A DNA stretch of 64,000 nucleotides from Fuerstiella marisgermanici (GTDB lineage Bacteria; Planctomycetota; Planctomycetia; Planctomycetales; Planctomycetaceae). The number at the start of each line of letters is the position of its first letter. The first letter of the stretch is position 1. The stretch spans positions 682,001 through 746,000 of the forward strand of contig NZ_CP017641.1 in assembly GCF_001983935.1 (NCBI RefSeq). The letters run 5' to 3'. The notes beneath the pieces are model-generated. The model was not told where the DNA came from. It searched no databases and saw nothing but the letters and a program-made list of their open reading frames with translations. Positions 8,335 through 16,166 of the stretch are shown here, piece by piece. The position numbers and the translations under genes were made by a program.

Positions 8335-9366
8335 ATGAATGCTCCGAAAGTCACACACGACATCGTCCCGCCGACCACCAACGCACAGCCATGGATGCGG
8401 ACTGCGCTACTGCTGGCGGCGGGTTATAATATCGTGTGGGGGGCGATCGCAATTGTCGCACCATTGGCCATCTTTCGGATCACTGGTGCCAAACCGCTGC
8501 CCGCCTACCCAGAACTCTGGCAGTGCATTGGGATGATTGTTGGCGTTTATGGCGTCGGTTACGCGATCGCGGCACGAGCGCCTTTTATTCACTGGCCGAT
8601 TGTTCTTGTAGGTCTGCTGGGAAAGATTTTGGGGCCGGTTGGTTTTCTGCTGTCGATGAGTTCCGGGAGGTTGCCGGCAAAGCTTGGGTGGACAATTCTG
8701 ACCAATGACCTGATTTGGTGGATCCCGTTTACACTGATCCTTTGGCATGCAGCCCGATTTCATCAAAGTCGGCGAGAAGAAATTACCGTTCGGACACCGA
8801 CTCGTAAAATTGACCCGTTGGGACGCATGGTCAGTCAGCGCGGAGCGACTCTCATCGAGCTTTCGCGGCGGAAGCCTGTCCTCGTCGTGTTTCTCAGGCA
8901 TTCCGGATGCACGTTTTGTCGAGAAGCCGTGTCTGACATTTCGGCGGTCCGTCAGCAAATTGAGGGCGCCGGTACTCAAATCGCATTCGTCCACATGGGC
9001 CAGCAGGAACCTGTGGAGTTGATGGAGCGGTACCGTCTGACCGATGTTCATTCTTTCCGAGACCCGACTTGTAGCCTATACGATACGTTTGGTTTGAAGC
9101 TCGGCTCCTTCAACGAGTTGCTGGGGCCGCGTGTCTGGTGGCGAGGTACGCTGGCTTGGATGTCAGGACACACCTCCGGCGGATTCGATGGAAACGTATT
9201 CAGGATGCCAGGCGTGTTTCTGATGCACAACGGAGAGGTTGTACGAGGTTTCCGCCACCGGTCGGCGGCCGAGCGTCCCGACTACGTGAGGCTGTCGACT
9301 CTTCCGGACGCGGCAGAGCCTCCGCGTTGTGAAACGTCTGATGGTGTCACGGTTTCGATCCCGTAG
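8335..9366 (+). CDS. Membrane domain fused to peroxiredoxin-like (AhpC/TSA_2, SelL/PrxL2-like) domain
   Basis: 343 residues in two parts. Residues 20-145 hold about four hydrophobic segments (LLLAAGYNIVWGA, IGMIVGVYGVGYA, IVLVGLLGKILGPVGF, LIWWIPFTLIL). Residues 165-330 form a thioredoxin-fold domain with strand VLVVFLRHSGCTFCREA, giving a CxxC redox pair, then FRDPTCSLYDTFGL and PGVFLMHNGEVVRGFRH, the layout of the AhpC/TSA_2 (SelL/PrxL2) family. It follows the sigma factor by 41 bp. The membrane domain would put a thiol-redox domain at the bilayer surface, which fits reduction of lipid or other peroxides. The topology is not certain. Confidence 0.8.
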   Translation: MNAPKVTHDIVPPTTNAQPWMRTALLLAAGYNIVWGAIAIVAPLAIFRITGAKPLPAYPELWQCIGMIVGVYGVGYAIAARAPFIHWPIVLVGLLGKILGPVGFLLSMSSGRLPAKLGWTILTNDLIWWIPFTLILWHAARFHQSRREEITVRTPTRKIDPLGRMVSQRGATLIELSRRKPVLVVFLRHSGCTFCREAVSDISAVRQQIEGAGTQIAFVHMGQQEPVELMERYRLTDVHSFRDPTCSLYDTFGLKLGSFNELLGPRVWWRGTLAWMSGHTSGGFDGNVFRMPGVFLMHNGEVVRGFRHRSAAERPDYVRLSTLPDAAEPPRCETSDGVTVSIP

Positions 9367-9610
9367 TTCACCGACACGGCGCTTCAAAGTACGTAAGCCA
9401 GCTGATAACTCCCAAAGACACTCAGCGCCACAAATTTCGAGGCACTTTCTCCATCTGTAAGTGTGCGGAATGTGTCACTTTGGGCTGCCCCCGAGATTAG
9501 GTCCGGTTGTTATGAGAGTTGTGGGCTGACATTGGTATTGAATAATCTTCCAAACAAGTTGTGCTGAGCCCCGTCCGCCTTCGCTGTCGCCTCGGCCTTC
9601 AACGCGGAGC

Positions 9611-10501
9611 TCAGGTCGAGGTGATGGCGAAGGTGGTCGGGGCGGCTCCCGTCTGTCGAGCTCGAACCGAAGGCTGCATCGCCGCGAACTCATTCGGTGT
9701 CTGGTAGTCCAACGCGCTGTGCGGACGAACTTCGTTGTACTGACGTTGAAATTCCTTCGTCATCTGTACGGCATCGCGAACACTTTCAAACTCTTCCACG
9801 TTCAGAAATTCATCGCGAAGCTTCGAATTGAAACTCTCGGAATACCCGTTCTGCCACGGCGATCCCGGCTCGACGTACAGCGCCGAGACGCCTGTTTGTT
9901 TCAGCCACTTGCCAATCGCCTTCGCGATAAACTCTGGGCCGTTGTCGCTGCGAATGTGATTGGGCACACCGCGAGCAGCGATCAATTCACACAGCGTGTC
10001 GATCACGTCGTCGGCTTTGATACTGCGAGAAACTTTCAACGCAACGCACTCCCGAGTGAATTCGTCAACAACGGTCAGCCACTTCAACTGAGTTCCATTC
10101 GTTGTGTAGTCAAACACAAAATCCCACGCCCATACGTCGTTCTTTCCCCGCGATCGGTGAACATGACAAGCGTTTTTGCTGCCGCCAGTGCCACGCCGCT
10201 TCTTCGTTCGTCGACGAACTTTCAACCCTTCGCGACGCCAAAGACGATACACTCGCTTCCTATTCACCACGAATTCTTCGCGACGAAGAAGACGACAGAT
10301 ACGCCGATAACCAAATCGCGGATGCTCACGAACCAGCTCCAGCATTCGCTTCACCAACGCCGCCTCATCATCGCGAACAACGGGTTCACGACGATGAACC
10401 GAACGATGCTGACCAACCGTTCGGCACGCGTGACGTTCCGAAACGTCGAACTTCTCCTGCACATGTTTGACGGCCTCGCGTTTCCGGGAGACCGTCAGAA
10501 G
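9611..10501 (-). CDS. IS3-family transposase OrfB (DDE integrase domain)
   Basis: The reading frame is open from just after the orfA slippery site, entering as LLTVSRKREAVKHVQ, which matches the usual beginning of OrfB in IS407-type elements. A GTG at 10462 is the first conventional start and gives 283 residues. An HTH_21-like segment (FGYRRICRLLRRE) is followed by the rve catalytic core: WAWDFVFDYT, TVVDEFTRE, RSDNGPEF and NGYSESF, which supply the DDE residues. It catalyses cut-and-paste or copy-out of the element as the OrfAB fusion. The frame is intact and its key residues are present, so the element may still be active. Confidence 0.9.
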   Translation of the reverse strand, partial: LLTVSRKREAVKHVQEKFDVSERHACRTVGQHRSVHRREPVVRDDEAALVKRMLELVREHPRFGYRRICRLLRREEFVVNRKRVYRLWRREGLKVRRRTKKRRGTGGSKNACHVHRSRGKNDVWAWDFVFDYTTNGTQLKWLTVVDEFTRECVALKVSRSIKADDVIDTLCELIAARGVPNHIRSDNGPEFIAKAIGKWLKQTGVSALYVEPGSPWQNGYSESFNSKLRDEFLNVEEFESVRDAVQMTKEFQRQYNEVRPHSALDYQTPNEFAAMQPSVRARQTGAAPTTFAITST

Positions 10502-10779
10502 TTTCCCTCCGCGATCTCCTTCAGCATTGCCTTGTCGAGTTCCGCTTCCGCAAGCAGCTTCTTAAGCCGAGCGTTCTCAACTTCCAGTTCCTTCAGACGC
10601 TTTGCTTCCTCGGCCTTCATCCCGCCGTACTGCTGACGCCAGCGATGATACGTCGCTTCACTGACAGCCAGCGATTGAACAACCTCACCGAGCGACTTGC
10701 CGCTCGTCAGCATCGCATCCGCATCACGAAGCTTCCGAACAATCTGCTCCGGAGTGTGACGTTCACGTTTCTTCGACAT
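10495..10779 (-). CDS. IS3-family transposase OrfA (HTH_Tnp_1)
   Basis: 94 residues. N-terminal HTH: HTPEQIVRKLRDAD..GKSLGEVVQSLAVSEATYHRWRQQYGG, then a leucine-zipper-like coiled coil (LKELEVENARLKKLLAEAELDKAMLKE). This is the DNA-binding and multimerisation subunit of IS3-family transposase. Its stop lies three bases beyond the slippery heptamer GGGAAAC, so ribosomes can slip -1 into orfB to make the full transposase. Confidence 0.9.
   Translation of the reverse strand: MSKKRERHTPEQIVRKLRDADAMLTSGKSLGEVVQSLAVSEATYHRWRQQYGGMKAEEAKRLKELEVENARLKKLLAEAELDKAMLKEIAEGNF
10501..10507 (-). promoter_or_regulatory. Programmed -1 frameshift slippery heptamer
   Basis: On the minus strand, G GGA AAC in the orfA frame is followed by TTC TGA. 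It fits the X XXY YYZ rule. After a -1 slip the codons read CTT CTG ACG GTC, which is exactly the start of the OrfB open frame. Such sites are the standard way IS3-family elements make the OrfAB fusion. Confidence 0.8.
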
Positions 10780-10836
10780 CCTGAGTCTCCTGAGAATGAA
10801 TTCGTCAGTAGACTCTCATAGTGATGGACCTGTTCA

Positions 10837-11155
10837 AGGGGAGCATGCCAACTTCAGGCCGACGGCGCGCGGCTGTGTGACGTATCGGCACGCTTGAGCT
10901 GTTTCCAGCCGAACTTCAGGTCGCGTGAAGGCTCCTGTTCGCATTTCTGCATTCGGCGTCGGTCGAACCGAGCAAGGGCCGTACACGCGTAGCGACGGTG
11001 GTTTAACAAAGCGTGCACTGTGCGAAAACGGACGCCATCCGCGAGACGGCCAACTGTTCTGGCACAGCGATTGCGATGTCTGGTTGTCATGGGCTGCTTT
11101 TTGCAAGGCAGGCCGGAATTCCTGTGATTCTGTCAACCAGAAAGAACTCGACTAG
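10837..11155. other. Intergenic stretch, no gene recognised
   Basis: Between the IS right end and the CBS gene. Short open frames exist on both strands (for example minus 10854-11090, 78 codons, rich in Arg/Cys) but none resembles a known family. It could be debris of a gene disrupted around the insertion. No promoter or terminator stood out. Confidence 0.4.
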
Positions 11156-11575
11156 ATGAAGAAAAACGAATCGGTCACCAAGATCATGTCGGCCAACCCC
11201 GTATCAATCGGCCAAAATGAGCCGGTGTCGGCCGCGCGGAAGCTGCTGGACGAAAAGGGCATTCATCACTTGCCGATTACGGATGGTGATCAGCTGGTGG
11301 GAATCCTGACGTCTAACGATTTTCTTCGAGTTTCATTTGGCGAATTCGGCAATCAGGACGCTCGAAGTTTAGACGCCATTCTCGATCACACGTACAAACT
11401 GGCTGATCTGATGAACGCCGATCCCGTGTCGATTGGCAGCCATGATACGGTCCGCGACGCGGCCACAATTCTGGCCAACCACAACTTCCACTCGGTGCCC
11501 GTCGTTGACGGTGCCAGGCTGGTCGGAATCGTGACGTCTTCGGACCTCATCCAGTATTTGCTGGACCAGTATTAG
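11156..11575 (+). CDS. Two-CBS-domain protein
   Basis: 139 residues made almost entirely of two CBS domains: residues 7-60 (VTKIMSANPVSIGQNEPV..LPITDGDQLVGILTSNDFL) and 80-136 (LADLMNADPVSIGSHDTVRDAA..VPVVDGARLVGIVTSSDLI). Stand-alone CBS pairs bind adenine nucleotides and regulate partner enzymes or channels. There is no fused effector domain and no obvious partner in the neighbourhood, so the target is unknown. The ATG at 11156 immediately precedes the first conserved block. Confidence 0.9.
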   Translation: MKKNESVTKIMSANPVSIGQNEPVSAARKLLDEKGIHHLPITDGDQLVGILTSNDFLRVSFGEFGNQDARSLDAILDHTYKLADLMNADPVSIGSHDTVRDAATILANHNFHSVPVVDGARLVGIVTSSDLIQYLLDQY

Positions 11576-11651
11576 GAAGCATTTGGACCACGGCGTGTTT
11601 GCGTCGAAGGTTGCAGCCCGCCTAATCGATGCTGCGCCAATTCAGAATCAT

Positions 11652-11672
11652 GCTGGTTGGCGCCAGCCTTTT
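11652..11672 (+). terminator. Possible weak terminator after CBS gene
   Basis: GCTGG/CCAGC stem with a six-base loop, followed by CTTTTCTT, about 75 bp after the CBS stop. The stem is only five pairs, so this is tentative. Confidence 0.3.
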
Positions 11673-11715
11673 CTTGGCAACAGGATGCCGCTGCGCGTTT
11701 CGTTGCAGCGCTTGC

Positions 11716-12537
11716 TTATCCTGTACCAGGGTCGGCCAGAGCGTACTGAAGACTGATGTCGGGCTGCAGTAATTTGCTCCCGGTCCACATGCGAGTCAGG
11801 TCGCGGGCGGGTTCGAAGCCGAGTGACCGTGCCAGCTTTGCGGCGGCGACGTTGGGGCCGGGAATGTCCCAGTAGACCTCGTTCTCCGTTTGCGGCAAGA
11901 GTTTGCTAACGATTCTGGATGCGGCTTCAGGGGATTCCGCAGTGACTGGACCCAGATAATCGGCGTTCTGCCCGGAACGAAGCATTCCGAAGCCGTCGTT
12001 GTCAGCGACCAGCCTTGCTTCAGGTCGAAGCAGGTCCAGGTAACGTTGCCGACAGACCCCAAAGGCCGCTCGATCCAAATCACCGGATTCGAATGCAATC
12101 GGCGAACCATTCACGGCCCGCGGCTTCGCCACCCGGCGTGCGGTTCGTGTCCATCGATGAAACGTCCATTCCGTCTCGAAACCGAGTCGCTGGTAAACGT
12201 GCTGTCCCACTGGTGTGGCATCAAGTTTAATGCAGCGAATGCCCGTACCGTCCAGGAATTTCAAAGCTTCAGTCATCAGCGCTGTTGCGATGCCCCGGCG
12301 TTGGAAACTCAGATCGACCAGCATCATGCCGATCCAACCAAGTTCCCGTTCATAGCTGGTTGTGGTGACCGTGCCGACAATGTCGCCGCCCGATTCTGCG
12401 ACGAAACAGCCGTTGGGTTGATAACGAAGCAGCCGCAACCAGTCTGACGGCCGTTGATTCCAGCCCGCCTGCTGCCGCAATCGATCGGCTCCAGCGATGT
12501 CCTCTTCCACAAGGGCTCGAATTAGAAACTGCGACAT
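11716..12537 (-). CDS. GNAT family N-acetyltransferase, double domain
   Basis: 273 residues. The first GNAT domain (residues 1-125) has the acyl-CoA loop RRGIAT (80-85 region) preceded by WIGMMLVDLSFQ. The C-terminal half (about 150-270) resembles the second domain of tandem GNAT proteins (Acetyltransf_18 type), with GPVTAESPEAASRIVSKLL and AAKLARSLGFEPARDLTRMW. Acetyl-CoA-dependent N-acetylation of an unknown small molecule is expected. Its ATG overlaps the stop of the upstream membrane-protein gene by one base (TGATG), so the two are co-translated. Confidence 0.85.
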   Translation of the reverse strand: MSQFLIRALVEEDIAGADRLRQQAGWNQRPSDWLRLLRYQPNGCFVAESGGDIVGTVTTTSYERELGWIGMMLVDLSFQRRGIATALMTEALKFLDGTGIRCIKLDATPVGQHVYQRLGFETEWTFHRWTRTARRVAKPRAVNGSPIAFESGDLDRAAFGVCRQRYLDLLRPEARLVADNDGFGMLRSGQNADYLGPVTAESPEAASRIVSKLLPQTENEVYWDIPGPNVAAAKLARSLGFEPARDLTRMWTGSKLLQPDISLQYALADPGTG

Positions 12538-13034
12538 CAGTTCGCCCCGTGTGCTCGCTCAACAGGCGTTCGAACCGGGAATGCCGCCAGCAGCGTGGCG
12601 ATAAATGCGGCGGTCAAGTGGGTTTCGTTCGCACGTCGTGACCATATGTGCAGTTTCATGAAAGTCTGCGTCCGAGCCTGGCCTGGTGGAATGATAGAAT
12701 TCTGCAGCGGCGTATAGACGAAGTGATAATCCAGCATGAACATTGCAAACGATGCGAACACCAGCAACATCACCACCAGAAATCTGCGCGACGCGATCGA
12801 CTTTGCAGACAGCCACGTGAACACAGACAGGAATGCAACCGCAAAATGCACAACAAAGCCAAACTGGTAGTACAGCGGGAACCGTACTGTTGCCAATTGA
12901 TCGCGGACGACGGAATCAAATACCGACGCAGTTTGTTCAGCGACGCTGGTGATCACGTATAGGACGGCGGCACCAATCCACGCTGCCAGCAGCACACGCA
13001 GAAGCGTGAGCGAGATAGAAAAAGTCTTGTTCAA
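12537..13034 (-). CDS. Small integral membrane protein, four predicted helices
   Basis: 165 residues with hydrophobic segments near 7-28 (SLTLLRVLLAAWIGAAVLYV), 52-75, 83-105 and 135-152. The arrangement and the tail region resemble DUF4149-type membrane proteins, but I do not assign it firmly. It is upstream of and coupled to the acetyltransferase, and 17 bp downstream of queA, so queA, this gene and the acetyltransferase may be one minus-strand operon. Function unknown. Confidence 0.7.
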   Translation of the reverse strand: MNKTFSISLTLLRVLLAAWIGAAVLYVITSVAEQTASVFDSVVRDQLATVRFPLYYQFGFVVHFAVAFLSVFTWLSAKSIASRRFLVVMLLVFASFAMFMLDYHFVYTPLQNSIIPPGQARTQTFMKLHIWSRRANETHLTAAFIATLLAAFPVRTPVERAHGAN

Positions 13035-13050
13035 GGTCTAAATACACTTC

Positions 13051-14184
13051 CTAGAGAATCAGCATAGCATCGCCATAGCTGTAAAAACGGTACTTTTCTT
13101 CGACCGCTTTTCGATAAGCTTCCATGGTTAGATCATAACCAGCCAAAGCGGCGACGAGAACAATTAAGGTTGAACCCGGCAGATGAAAATTCGTCAGGAG
13201 TTGGTCCACGGCGCGAAAGCGAAAGCCCGGCTGAATAAATAAATTTGTCGCCCCCTGCCATTCGACCAGACTACCGTCCCGCGACATCACTTCCGCTGCC
13301 GACGCCTCAAGAGTTCTTACGCTGGTCGTGCCGACGGCCACCACGTTATTCCCGCTGGCTTTCGTCGTGTTGATGTCGGCAGCTGATTCGGCCGTCAAGC
13401 GGCACCATTCCGAATGCATCTGGTGTTCAGAAAGCCGATCGGTACTCACCGGCCGAAACGTTCCGATCCCCACATGCAGCGTGACTTCACTGCGCGAGAT
13501 CCCTCGGGCTGAACACATTGACAACAGGCCTGGCGTGAAATGTAAACCCGCCGTGGGTGCCGCGATCGCCCCTGTTTGTGATGCGAATACGGTTTGGTAA
13601 CGTTCAGAGTCCGCACTGTCCGCCACTTTGCGACCAATATACGGCGGCAACGGCAAAGTGCCGAATTCTTCCAGCAGTTGCAGTGTTTGCAAATTCAAAT
13701 CCGGTTCTGCCAACCAACTCCCGTCACTGCAGCGTTCTACCAGACGCAATTGCAGCGTCTCGGCTGCGGAGTAATCGTCGATGGTTCGCGACGGAGAGAA
13801 TTCAGTAGCCTGGACAATCGTCAGGCATTCGTCTTCCAGCAGCCGACCGCGCGTCTGGCCCGTGATTCGCCAGCGTTTGTCATCGGTTTGTTCCAGAAAC
13901 AGGCCTTCCCAGCGGCCGCCAGTGGAAGTTCGAAATCCGAACAAACGAGCGGGCAGAACTTTCGTATTGTTGAAGACAAGACGGTCGCCAGTCTGCAGAA
14001 TGTTCGGTAAATCGACGATCTGCCGATGCTCAATCTGACCAGTTTGACGTCGCACAACCAGAAGCCGCCCGCCATCGCGTTGTGAAGTCGGTCGAGCGGC
14101 GATTAGTTCCGGCGGCAATTCGAATTGCCACGCGGCGATGTGGTCCAGATCGGGATCGACATTCTTAGGGTCGGGATCGACCAT
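13051..14184 (-). CDS. queA: S-adenosylmethionine:tRNA ribosyltransferase-isomerase QueA
   Basis: Transfers and isomerises the ribosyl moiety of SAM onto 7-aminomethyl-7-deazaguanine at tRNA wobble position 34, making epoxyqueuosine. Family blocks are all present: FELPPELIAARP, VFNNTKVLPARLFG, GAIAAPTAGLHFT, LHVGIGTFRPV, HSEWCRL, GTTSVRTLE, FIQPGF and LTNFHLPGSTLI, ending YRFYSYGDAMLI. The Met at 14184 is chosen because the conserved region begins 14 residues later; in-frame starts at 14202 and 14226 would only add an unconserved tail and run into the divergent glycosyltransferase. Length (377) is normal for the family. Confidence 0.95.
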   Translation of the reverse strand: MVDPDPKNVDPDLDHIAAWQFELPPELIAARPTSQRDGGRLLVVRRQTGQIEHRQIVDLPNILQTGDRLVFNNTKVLPARLFGFRTSTGGRWEGLFLEQTDDKRWRITGQTRGRLLEDECLTIVQATEFSPSRTIDDYSAAETLQLRLVERCSDGSWLAEPDLNLQTLQLLEEFGTLPLPPYIGRKVADSADSERYQTVFASQTGAIAAPTAGLHFTPGLLSMCSARGISRSEVTLHVGIGTFRPVSTDRLSEHQMHSEWCRLTAESAADINTTKASGNNVVAVGTTSVRTLEASAAEVMSRDGSLVEWQGATNLFIQPGFRFRAVDQLLTNFHLPGSTLIVLVAALAGYDLTMEAYRKAVEEKYRFYSYGDAMLIL

Positions 14185-14231
14185 CGCTGGTGAATTCTGC
14201 ATTGAGTGAAGGTGACGGGAAACCACATGGC

Positions 14232-15365
14232 ATGAAAGACGCGGAGCTTAACGCATCAACGCGGATGTTCGACTCCAAACCGTCGATCACTTTGTGCATC
14301 ACGGAACTCGACGTCGGTGGCGCTGAGAAAGCGTTCGTTCGCATCGCGATTGGTCTTAAGAATCAAGGCTGGTCGGTGAGAGTGATCAGCCTGCGTGATG
14401 CGGGAGTCATGGCGGAGGACCTGAATTCGGCGGGAATTGACGTCGTCGCTCTTAGAGGCCACAGCCTCGCAGACGTCCGCATCTTTTGGCGGTTGTGGTC
14501 GCAGTTGAAGCGATTTCCGACGGACGTACTGCTGACATTTCTGTATCAGGCCAACTTTTACGGTCGCCTGGCCGGCCGTGCCGCCGGGATTCCCACAATC
14601 GTTTCGGGTATTCGAGTGGCCGATCGGCGGTGGATAGTGACGGCCAGCGACCAAATGACGAAATGTTGGACGAAGCACTACGTCGCCGTGAGCCGCCATG
14701 TTGCCGATGTGCATGCGAAGCTGTGTCGAATCGACGCTGACCGAATCACGGCAATCTACAACGGCGTCGATGCACAACCAGCACCTCTGCCTCAGGCCGC
14801 GTCTGCGAAGAAGCCGGTCGGCCGCCACGTGATTCTGTTCGTGGGGCGTTTGACCACGCAAAAGAACCCACTCCTACTGCTGAACGCGTTTCGCGGACTT
14901 CGCCCTGAACTTCAGGAATCCGCAGAAGTGTGTTTGGCGGGAGAAGGTCCGCTTCGACCTCAACTCGAACAGCGAATTCATCGGTGGCAGTTGAGTGATC
15001 GTGTTCGGCTGCTGGGACAGGTTTCCGACGTCCCAGCGCTGATGCGAGACGCGACGATTCTGGCCGTGCCTTCAAACTGGGAAGGTTTGCCAAACGTGAT
15101 CCTCGAAGCGATGGCCGTGGGCCTGCCCGTCGTTGCGACCGCCATCGACGGAGTTCCGGAGGTTTTGGAAGATGGAGTGACCGGCTGGTTGACGCCTAAC
15201 GGTGACGCAAAAGCATTTTCCCTCGCAATTTCCGAAGCTCTGACGCAGCCGGACGCTCGCCGCAGTCGGTCTGATGCTGCGCAAGTTGTTGTGACAGAAC
15301 GTTTTAGCTGGGACACAGCGATTTCAGAATACGACCAGTTGCTCCGTCGGCTGAGACAGATTTGA
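14232..15365 (+). CDS. GT4-type glycosyltransferase
   Basis: 377 residues, GT-B fold. N-terminal acceptor domain begins LCITELDVGGAEKAFVRIAIGL, with the glycine-rich loop typical of GT4. The C-terminal nucleotide-sugar domain shows VILFVGRLTTQKNPLLLLNAF, LAGEGPLRPQLE, VRLLGQVSDVPALM and SNWEGLPNVILEAMAVGLPVVAT with the E-x7-E motif. It transfers a sugar from an activated donor, probably to surface polysaccharide or lipid. It is divergent from queA and has no glycan-cluster neighbours. The start at 14232 is preferred over 14190 because the upstream extension overlaps the queA 5' region. Confidence 0.88.
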   Translation: MKDAELNASTRMFDSKPSITLCITELDVGGAEKAFVRIAIGLKNQGWSVRVISLRDAGVMAEDLNSAGIDVVALRGHSLADVRIFWRLWSQLKRFPTDVLLTFLYQANFYGRLAGRAAGIPTIVSGIRVADRRWIVTASDQMTKCWTKHYVAVSRHVADVHAKLCRIDADRITAIYNGVDAQPAPLPQAASAKKPVGRHVILFVGRLTTQKNPLLLLNAFRGLRPELQESAEVCLAGEGPLRPQLEQRIHRWQLSDRVRLLGQVSDVPALMRDATILAVPSNWEGLPNVILEAMAVGLPVVATAIDGVPEVLEDGVTGWLTPNGDAKAFSLAISEALTQPDARRSRSDAAQVVVTERFSWDTAISEYDQLLRRLRQI

Positions 15366-15367
15366 AT

Positions 15368-15389
15368 CGACTGCGGACGCTGGCAGTCG
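15368..15389 (+). terminator. Stem-loop after glycosyltransferase
   Basis: CGACTGC/GCAGTCG, seven perfect pairs with an eight-base loop, starting three bases after the stop. There is no following T run, so intrinsic termination is doubtful. A second perfect stem, GCAGGT-AACG-ACCTGC, lies at 15426-15441. Confidence 0.35.
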
Positions 15390-15522
15390 CGAATCTGAAA
15401 ATTGCTGAATTGACCAAATCCGTTGGCAGGTAACGACCTGCGCGCATTTGCATCCTCCGTATTGGAAGGTTCATGAGTAGCCCGGGTTGACGAAGTGGTG
15501 CTGGAGGTTAAATTGGTCCTCA

Positions 15523-15550
15523 GTGGTGGTTTGTGGGGAGAAGTGGGAGG
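15523..15550 (+). promoter_or_regulatory. Predicted MraZ operator: three direct repeats at 10-bp spacing
   Basis: GTGGT at 15523, GTGGG at 15533 and GTGGG at 15543 are in perfect 10-bp phase, upstream of mraZ. MraZ proteins are known to bind tandem TGGG-type repeats with helical spacing in front of their own gene and repress it. A TATAAA element lies just downstream at about 15564, so bound MraZ could block the promoter. Predicted from sequence only. Confidence 0.7.
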
Positions 15551-15623
15551 CTTACTCGCTTCGCTATAAATCACGACCACAAAAAGGTTTATGGCTCACA
15601 AAGGCACCGGAACGTGATCTGAA

Positions 15624-16091
15624 ATGGCACTGACCGGAACTTTCGAACGAGCCATTGACGACAAGCTGCGGCTGGCGATTCCGAAACCCCTAAAAGACGC
15701 CTTTGGAGTATCAGGATCTGATGAATTGTTCCTTGCTCCGGGCAATGAAGGCAGTCTGTCTGTGTACTCCGCAGACGGATTCGAACGCTTTGCCAGCCAA
15801 CTCGCCCAGGTTTCTCCGGGACGAGCCAATGTGCGAAATTTTCTGCGCTTGTTTTACGCACGTGCAGAACGAGTTGTGATGGATAAACAGAATCGAATTC
15901 GTATTCCGGAGCGGTTGATGTCGCACGCAGGGTTGCAGCATGAGGTTGTCATTCTGGGCGTCAACGACCATGCAGAAATTTGGGATGCGAAGACTTGGGA
16001 GCAGTTTCTAAACGGACATTCAGAGCAGTACGACGACTTGACAACGGAAGCACTCGATCGCGCTGCGTTCGGGCCGCCCATGGATGGGTAA
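15624..16091 (+). CDS. mraZ: MraZ-family transcriptional regulator (SpoVT/AbrB fold), not in a dcw cluster
   Basis: 155 residues with two swapped-hairpin AbrB-like repeats: residues 4-30 (GTFERAIDDKLRLAIPKPLKDAF) and 78-105 (ERVVMDKQNRIRIPERLMSHAGL), each with the K-x-R-[LI]-x-[IL]-P core that contacts DNA. MraZ normally opens the division/cell-wall cluster and controls mraW and neighbours. Here the next gene is a multihaem cytochrome behind a 267-bp gap with hairpins, so this copy is an orphan. The MraZ-type repeats in its own leader suggest autorepression. The ATG at 15624 is the only one that fits; an upstream ATG at 15590 runs into a stop after eight codons. Confidence 0.88.
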   Translation: MALTGTFERAIDDKLRLAIPKPLKDAFGVSGSDELFLAPGNEGSLSVYSADGFERFASQLAQVSPGRANVRNFLRLFYARAERVVMDKQNRIRIPERLMSHAGLQHEVVILGVNDHAEIWDAKTWEQFLNGHSEQYDDLTTEALDRAAFGPPMDG

Positions 16092-16166
16092 TCGTCATGC
16101 TGCCATGTCCTGAGAATGGGCACACTGCAATCGACCGCAGTCTTCACCGGGCTTCGCGGTAGACCT

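Larger units (their letters stand above)
9498..10836 (-). mobile_element. IS3-family insertion sequence (IS407-like), complete
   Basis: Contains orfA and orfB on the minus strand. The ends match as an imperfect inverted repeat: AGGTCC followed by 7-8 bases and TATGAGAGT at 9499-9519, and the reverse complement at 10811-10831. The true ends may extend a few bases; the right end would then read ..GGACCTGTTCA, which gives the 5'-TG terminus usual for IS3 elements. I could not find a clear target duplication. The left boundary is supported by a second truncated copy at 49327-49800, where similarity begins at the same TTAGGTCC. Confidence 0.85.

Noticed and set aside
9719-10636. 305-codon plus-strand frame opposite the IS transposase
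   Set aside because: Shadow of orfB/orfA; translation is Thr/Ser/Phe rich with no family.
14978-15580. 200-codon minus-strand frame over the glycosyltransferase end and the mraZ operator
   Set aside because: Shadow of the glycosyltransferase reading frame in GC-rich DNA; no motif.
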